Shown piece by piece: positions 60,438 through 64,000 of a DNA stretch of 64,000 nt. Origin of the DNA: Pseudoroseomonas cervicalis (GTDB lineage: Bacteria; Pseudomonadota; Alphaproteobacteria; Acetobacterales; Acetobacteraceae); NCBI RefSeq assembly GCF_030818485.1, contig NZ_JAUTAJ010000004.1, positions 2,211,001 through 2,275,000 of the forward strand, read 5' to 3'. Each line of letters begins with the position of its first letter. The first letter of the stretch is position 1. The notes under the pieces were generated by a model, which worked only from the letters and a program-made list of their open reading frames with translations, was not told the DNA's origin and did no database searches. The position numbers and the translations under genes are program-made.

Positions 60438-61757
60438 TTAGGCCGCCCGCTCCCGCCACACCCCCTGGCGGACCGAGGCGGCGGTGACCAGCCCATAGGC
60501 GGTGATACCCAGCGCCACACCCAAAAAGTGCCCCTCCATGCCCATCCCGCCGGCGCCTGCCAGCGCCGCGCCGCCCAGGGTCGCGATGCCGAAGCGGGAC
60601 AGGGCGGCGGCCACCGGCCACTGCATCCGCCCCGCCCCCATGGAGGCGAAATACAGCGCCATGCCGAGGCCGAAGCCGCCAAAGGCCGGGCCGGTATAGG
60701 ACAGCGCCAGCGCCGCCAGCGCCTGCACCGCAGGGTCGGCGGTGAACAGCCGGGCGAAGCCGCCCGGCATCAGCCCGACCGCCAGCCCTGCCACCCCCGC
60801 CAGCAGCAGCGCCATGAGGCCCCCCGCCCAGGCGGTGCGCCGCGCCAGCGCCCATTGCCCGGCCCCGGCGGCGCGCCCCACCAGCGCCGTCAGCGCCGAG
60901 CCGACCCCGAAGACCAGCGGCACGGTGAGGAATTCTAGCCGCGCCGAGATGCCATAGGCCGCCACCGCCACCGGGCCATAGGCGGCGAGCTGGCGCGTCA
61001 CCACCAGCGTGGTGGCATTGGCGATGCAGGCCAGCGCGCAGGCCACCAGCCCGACCGAGAGGATGCGGCGGAACAGCAGCGCCTGCGGCCGGGCGCGCAG
61101 CCGCGGCAGGAAGCCGGCGCCACCCCCCAGCACCTGCCGCGCCAGCACCAGCGCGGCGCCCCAGAACACCGCGGCGAAGCCGATGCCCAGCCCGGCCAGG
61201 CCCAGCCCCACCGGCTCGGCCAGCAGCCAGGCCAGGACGGGATAGAGGATCCAGGCGATGGTCAGCACCCGCGCCGCCAGCGCGTGCTGCCCGCCGCCGC
61301 GCAGCACCGAGGCCAGGGTGTTGGCCAGCCAGACCGGCAGCGCGCCGGCGCCGAACAGCCAGGCGCAGTAGAGGGAAGCCGCACCCGCCGCCGCCTCCCC
61401 CCCAATGGCACCCAGGATGGCACGGGGAAAAAACGCCAGCGGCAGGGCGAAGAGCAGCGCGAAGGCGAGGGCGATCAGCAGCGCATGCAGCACCAGGCCA
61501 GAGGCCTCGTCGCGCCGGCCGCCGCCCAGCGCCCGGGCGATGGCCGCCGCCACGCCGCCGCCCATGGCGCCGGTCGAGGTCTGCTGCAGCAGCAGGGCGA
61601 AGGGCAGCACCACCGCCCAGCCGGCCAGCGCGGCGGTGCCCTGGCGGGCGGCCAGCACCGTCTCGGCCAGCTGGGCCAGCGCCTGCAGCAGCGCGATCAG
61701 CGTCGTCGGCGCCGCCAGCGCGCCGATTCGGCGCAGCACTTCCAGCCATCCCGGCAC
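60438..61757 (-). CDS. MATE family efflux transporter
   Basis: This 439-residue exporter has about twelve helices in two bundles, typical of the MATE/MatE superfamily of cation-coupled drug and metabolite antiporters. Recognisable segments are APTTLIALLQALAQLAETVLAARQGTAALAGWAV at the N-terminus and ISARLEFLTVPLVFGVGSALTALVGRAAGAGQ near residue 280. It converges with the TspO-like gene. The substrate is unknown. Confidence 0.9.
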   Translation of the reverse strand: MPGWLEVLRRIGALAAPTTLIALLQALAQLAETVLAARQGTAALAGWAVVLPFALLLQQTSTGAMGGGVAAAIARALGGGRRDEASGLVLHALLIALAFALLFALPLAFFPRAILGAIGGEAAAGAASLYCAWLFGAGALPVWLANTLASVLRGGGQHALAARVLTIAWILYPVLAWLLAEPVGLGLAGLGIGFAAVFWGAALVLARQVLGGGAGFLPRLRARPQALLFRRILSVGLVACALACIANATTLVVTRQLAAYGPVAVAAYGISARLEFLTVPLVFGVGSALTALVGRAAGAGQWALARRTAWAGGLMALLLAGVAGLAVGLMPGGFARLFTADPAVQALAALALSYTGPAFGGFGLGMALYFASMGAGRMQWPVAAALSRFGIATLGGAALAGAGGMGMEGHFLGVALGITAYGLVTAASVRQGVWRERAA

Positions 61758-61847
61758 AGCTCGTTCCCTTCCCCAACCGGCCGAGGCTAGGCCGGCAGGC
61801 GGCGAGCGGCCAGAGGGGGCTCAGCCAGAGGGGATCAGCCGGGAGGC

Positions 61848-63638
61848 TCAGCCCCAGACCAGAACGATCAGCGGCGTGCCGATCAGCAGGCAGAGCAGCG
61901 CCAGCGGCGCGCCGAGGCGCGGATAATCGGCGAAGCGATAGCCGCCCGGCTCCATCACCAGCGTGTTGGACTGGTGGCCGATCGGGCTGAGGAAGGTGCA
62001 GGAGGTGCCGATGCACACCGCCATCAGCATGGCATCCGCCGACACCCCGGCGGCGGGGCCGAGGCCGAGGGCGATCGGCGCCATCAGCAGCACCGTGGCG
62101 TTGTTGGCCATGATCTCGGACAGCACCATGCAGGCCAGCATGATGGCGCCGATCAGCGCCCAGCCCGGCAGCGCGCCGGCGGGCCCCGAGAGGCTGTCGA
62201 CCAGCAGGCGGATGGTGCCGCTGTTCTCCATCGCCTGGCCCAGCGGGAACAGCGCGCCCAGCAGCACGATCACCGGCCAGTCCACCGCCGCATAGGCCTC
62301 GTCCGGCTTCAGCACGCGGCAGAGCAGCATCGCCACCAGCACGCCGGCGAAGGCGATATGCGCCGGCGCCAGCTCGAACAGCACGGCCAGGATGCCGGCC
62401 AGGAAGAGCAGCCCGGCCAGCCAGGCATGCTGCGGCCGACCCAGCACCACACCCCGCTCGGCCAGCGGCAGCAGGGCGAGCGCCTGGAAGGCCTCGGCCC
62501 GCTTGTCGCGCTGCGCCTGCACCAGCACCACATCGCCGCCGCGCAGCACGATCTCCGCCATGCGGTCGGCCACCCGACGCCCCTGGCGCGACACCGCCAG
62601 CAGGTTCAGCCCGTGCTGGCTGCGCAGCCGGAGCTCGCCCGGCGAACGGCCGATCAGCGGCGAGCCAGGGCGGATGATCGCCTCCACCGCATCGACATCA
62701 TCGGCGACCAGGGCGCGGATGCCGCTCGCCGCACCCTCCCCCTCCGCGGCTTCGGCGCCGGCCTCGCTCAGCGACAGGGAAGCGGCCTCGACCAGGTTGC
62801 GCAGCGCCTCGGCGCTGCCCTCCAGCAGCAGCGTGTCCTCCTCGCGCAGCCGCGCCTCGCCAGGCGGCGCCAGGGTGCGGTTGGGGCCGCGGAACAGGCC
62901 GACCACGGTGACATCGCCCTCGCCCAGCGCCTCCAGCCCGCGCACCGAAAGCCCGATGGCGCGGCTCTTCGCGCCCAGCCGCGCCTCGGCCACATAGGTG
63001 CCGGCATCGATCTCGGCGGTCTTGCCGCTCTTGTCCGGCAGCAGGCGGCGCGCCAGCAGGAGATAGACGATGCCCGCCAGCGCGATGGGCAGGCCGACCC
63101 AGGCGAAGTCGAACAGGGCATAGGGGCCGAGATCGGTCTGTTCCCGCCGGATCGCCGAGATGATCAGGTTGGGCGGCGTGCCGATCAGCGTCACCAGCCC
63201 GCCCAGCACCGAGGCGAAGGCCAGCGGCATCAGCGCGCGGGAGGGGGCGTAGCCCTCCCGGTAGGCGTTGCGCAGCGCGACGGGCATGAACAGCGCCAGC
63301 GCGCCGACATTGTTCATGAAGGCGGAGAAGGAGGCGCAGAGCCCGTTCTGCACCGTGACCTGCAGGCCGGGCCGGCCGCGCATGCCGCCCAGCCGGCGCA
63401 GCAGCAGATCCACCGTGCCGGCCGATTGCAGGCCCTTGGTGATGGCCAGCACGGCGGCCACGGTGGTGACGGCGGGCTCGGCGAAGCCCAGGAAGGCCTG
63501 CTCCGGCGCCACCTGGCCGCACAGCACCAGGGCCAGCAGCAGCAGCATCGCCACCACATCGTAGCGCACCGGCTGCAGCACGAAGCCCGCCAGCGCCAGA
63601 AGGGTGAGGCCGGAGACGAGCAGCTGATCGGTGGTCAT
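61848..63638 (-). CDS. SLC13-type permease with two TrkA-C domains
   Basis: This 596-residue membrane protein is of the divalent anion/Na+ symporter (CitT/ArsB-like) group. It has NNVGALALFMPVAL and LIGTPPNLIISAIRRE in the first half and ANNATVLLMAPIALGL with SCTFLSPIGHQSNTLVM in the second. Two TrkA-C regulatory domains lie between them, around residues 205-390. This layout is common in sulfate, dicarboxylate or arsenite-type transporters. I use ATG at 63638; a TTG 30 bases upstream is possible. Confidence 0.9.
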   Translation of the reverse strand: MTTDQLLVSGLTLLALAGFVLQPVRYDVVAMLLLLALVLCGQVAPEQAFLGFAEPAVTTVAAVLAITKGLQSAGTVDLLLRRLGGMRGRPGLQVTVQNGLCASFSAFMNNVGALALFMPVALRNAYREGYAPSRALMPLAFASVLGGLVTLIGTPPNLIISAIRREQTDLGPYALFDFAWVGLPIALAGIVYLLLARRLLPDKSGKTAEIDAGTYVAEARLGAKSRAIGLSVRGLEALGEGDVTVVGLFRGPNRTLAPPGEARLREEDTLLLEGSAEALRNLVEAASLSLSEAGAEAAEGEGAASGIRALVADDVDAVEAIIRPGSPLIGRSPGELRLRSQHGLNLLAVSRQGRRVADRMAEIVLRGGDVVLVQAQRDKRAEAFQALALLPLAERGVVLGRPQHAWLAGLLFLAGILAVLFELAPAHIAFAGVLVAMLLCRVLKPDEAYAAVDWPVIVLLGALFPLGQAMENSGTIRLLVDSLSGPAGALPGWALIGAIMLACMVLSEIMANNATVLLMAPIALGLGPAAGVSADAMLMAVCIGTSCTFLSPIGHQSNTLVMEPGGYRFADYPRLGAPLALLCLLIGTPLIVLVWG

Positions 63639-63740
63639 GGAGGGATCCTGGTGGTCGGCCAGGAGCAACCGCCGGGGGGGCGCGGCGGTTGCGGCCGCTG
63701 CCCCGGCCCCTGCGCCTGCCAGACCGCAGGCACAAAAAAA

Positions 63741-63760
63741 GCCAGGCCTCTCGGCCTGGC
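63741..63760 (-). terminator. Intrinsic terminator after rpsD
   Basis: An 8-bp stem (GCCAGGCC / GGCCTGGC) with a 4-base loop has seven As on its left on the plus strand, which read as a T-run for minus-strand transcription. It lies 42 bases after the rpsD stop. Confidence 0.85.
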
Positions 63761-63801
63761 TTCGTCGTGTCGGGCCAGGCGGGGAAACCCCCGCCCCCGG
63801 A

Positions 63802-64000
63802 TCAGCGCGAGTAGAACTCGATGACCAGGTTCGGCTCCATCTGCACCGGGTAGGGCACGTCCGAGAGCTTCGGCGCGCGCAGGAAGCGGCCCTTCATCTG
63901 GCGGTGGTCGATCTCGAGATACTCGGGCACCTCGCGCTCGCCGGACTGGGCGGCGTCGAGCACGGCGACGAGCTGCTTCGACTTCTCCTTGACCTCGATG
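63802..64000 (-). CDS. rpsD: 30S ribosomal protein S4, partial (C-terminus)
   Basis: This is the last 65 codons of a gene that continues past the window end. The translation ends [41 protein letters not shown], which is the highly conserved S4 C-terminus. S4 is a primary 16S rRNA-binding protein of the small subunit. A terminator follows. Confidence 0.95.
   Translation of the reverse strand, partial: IEVKEKSKQLVAVLDAAQSGEREVPEYLEIDHRQMKGRFLRAPKLSDVPYPVQMEPNLVIEFYSR

Overview
The window is GC-rich, densely coded DNA from an alphaproteobacterium. The gene content fits an Acetobacteraceae (Roseomonas-like) soil or water heterotroph. Pointers are the purC-purS-purQ...purL-bolA-grxD order, a tiny aa3-type oxidase subunit, many solute-binding proteins and amino-acid transporters, and FAD amine/amino-acid dehydrogenase clusters. 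The genus is an inference; no rRNA or tRNA gene was recognised.

Layout. 1-2510 (minus): an M81 (MlrC) metallopeptidase cut by the window edge, an Asp/Glu/hydantoin-racemase-fold protein lacking both usual catalytic cysteines, and a TauD-like protein lacking its distal histidine. 2673-6698: a frameshifted M20 peptidase, DUF1349, DUF1810 and two coupled EamA exporters. 6760-12719: glutathione peroxidase, prfC, a PRC-barrel protein, a dCMP-deaminase-like protein, a family-5 solute-binding protein and a RidA protein. 12745-13152: an odd small membrane protein. 13202-19901 (minus): a LysR regulator, a threonine-synthase-like enzyme, a D-amino-acid dehydrogenase and a complete polar amino-acid ABC importer. 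20096-28520 (plus): a Pot-type ABC importer coupled to five redox proteins, one of them frameshifted. 28525-30148: an SDR and a GntR regulator. 30272-37057: a branched-chain-type importer whose permease and both ATPases are one polypeptide, then an L-carnitine-dehydrogenase-like enzyme and a beta-keto acid cleavage enzyme. 37145-42571: a GIDE-like membrane protein and two tandem RTX metalloproteases. 42616-49384: GFA protein, oxidase subunit, ndk, AI-2E-type permease, LysE exporter, TonB and a frameshifted ABC-F ATPase. 49426-49957 (minus): two small proteins sharing a leader-like segment. 50123-53331: a Bug-type binding protein, then purC-purS-ORF-purQ. 53332-55996: an AT-rich island holding one gene, a SIR2-like NADase domain fused to a kinase-like domain. 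55997-59471: a stand-alone DUF4096 protein, purL, bolA and grxD. 59646-64000: a TspO-like membrane protein, a MATE pump, an SLC13 permease and the end of rpsD.

The strongest candidate for an undescribed system is the 792-residue SIR2-kinase protein (53546-55924). It is compositionally foreign and sits between purQ and purL, which are usually neighbours in relatives. Its N-terminal half keeps the SIR2 catalytic motifs. Its C-terminal half keeps the kinase lysine and HRD motifs but reads NYD where DFG is expected. Its architecture resembles single-gene NAD+-depleting abortive-infection proteins in which the second domain acts as sensor or switch.

Other points of interest are a dispersed intergenic element present three times with covarying hairpin stems, two tandem small proteins with a double-glycine-like leader, the LivM-LivG-LivF fusion, homogenised C-termini in the tandem metalloproteases, and three genes each broken by a single-base insertion in a G/C run. 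The three insertions could be real or sequence errors.
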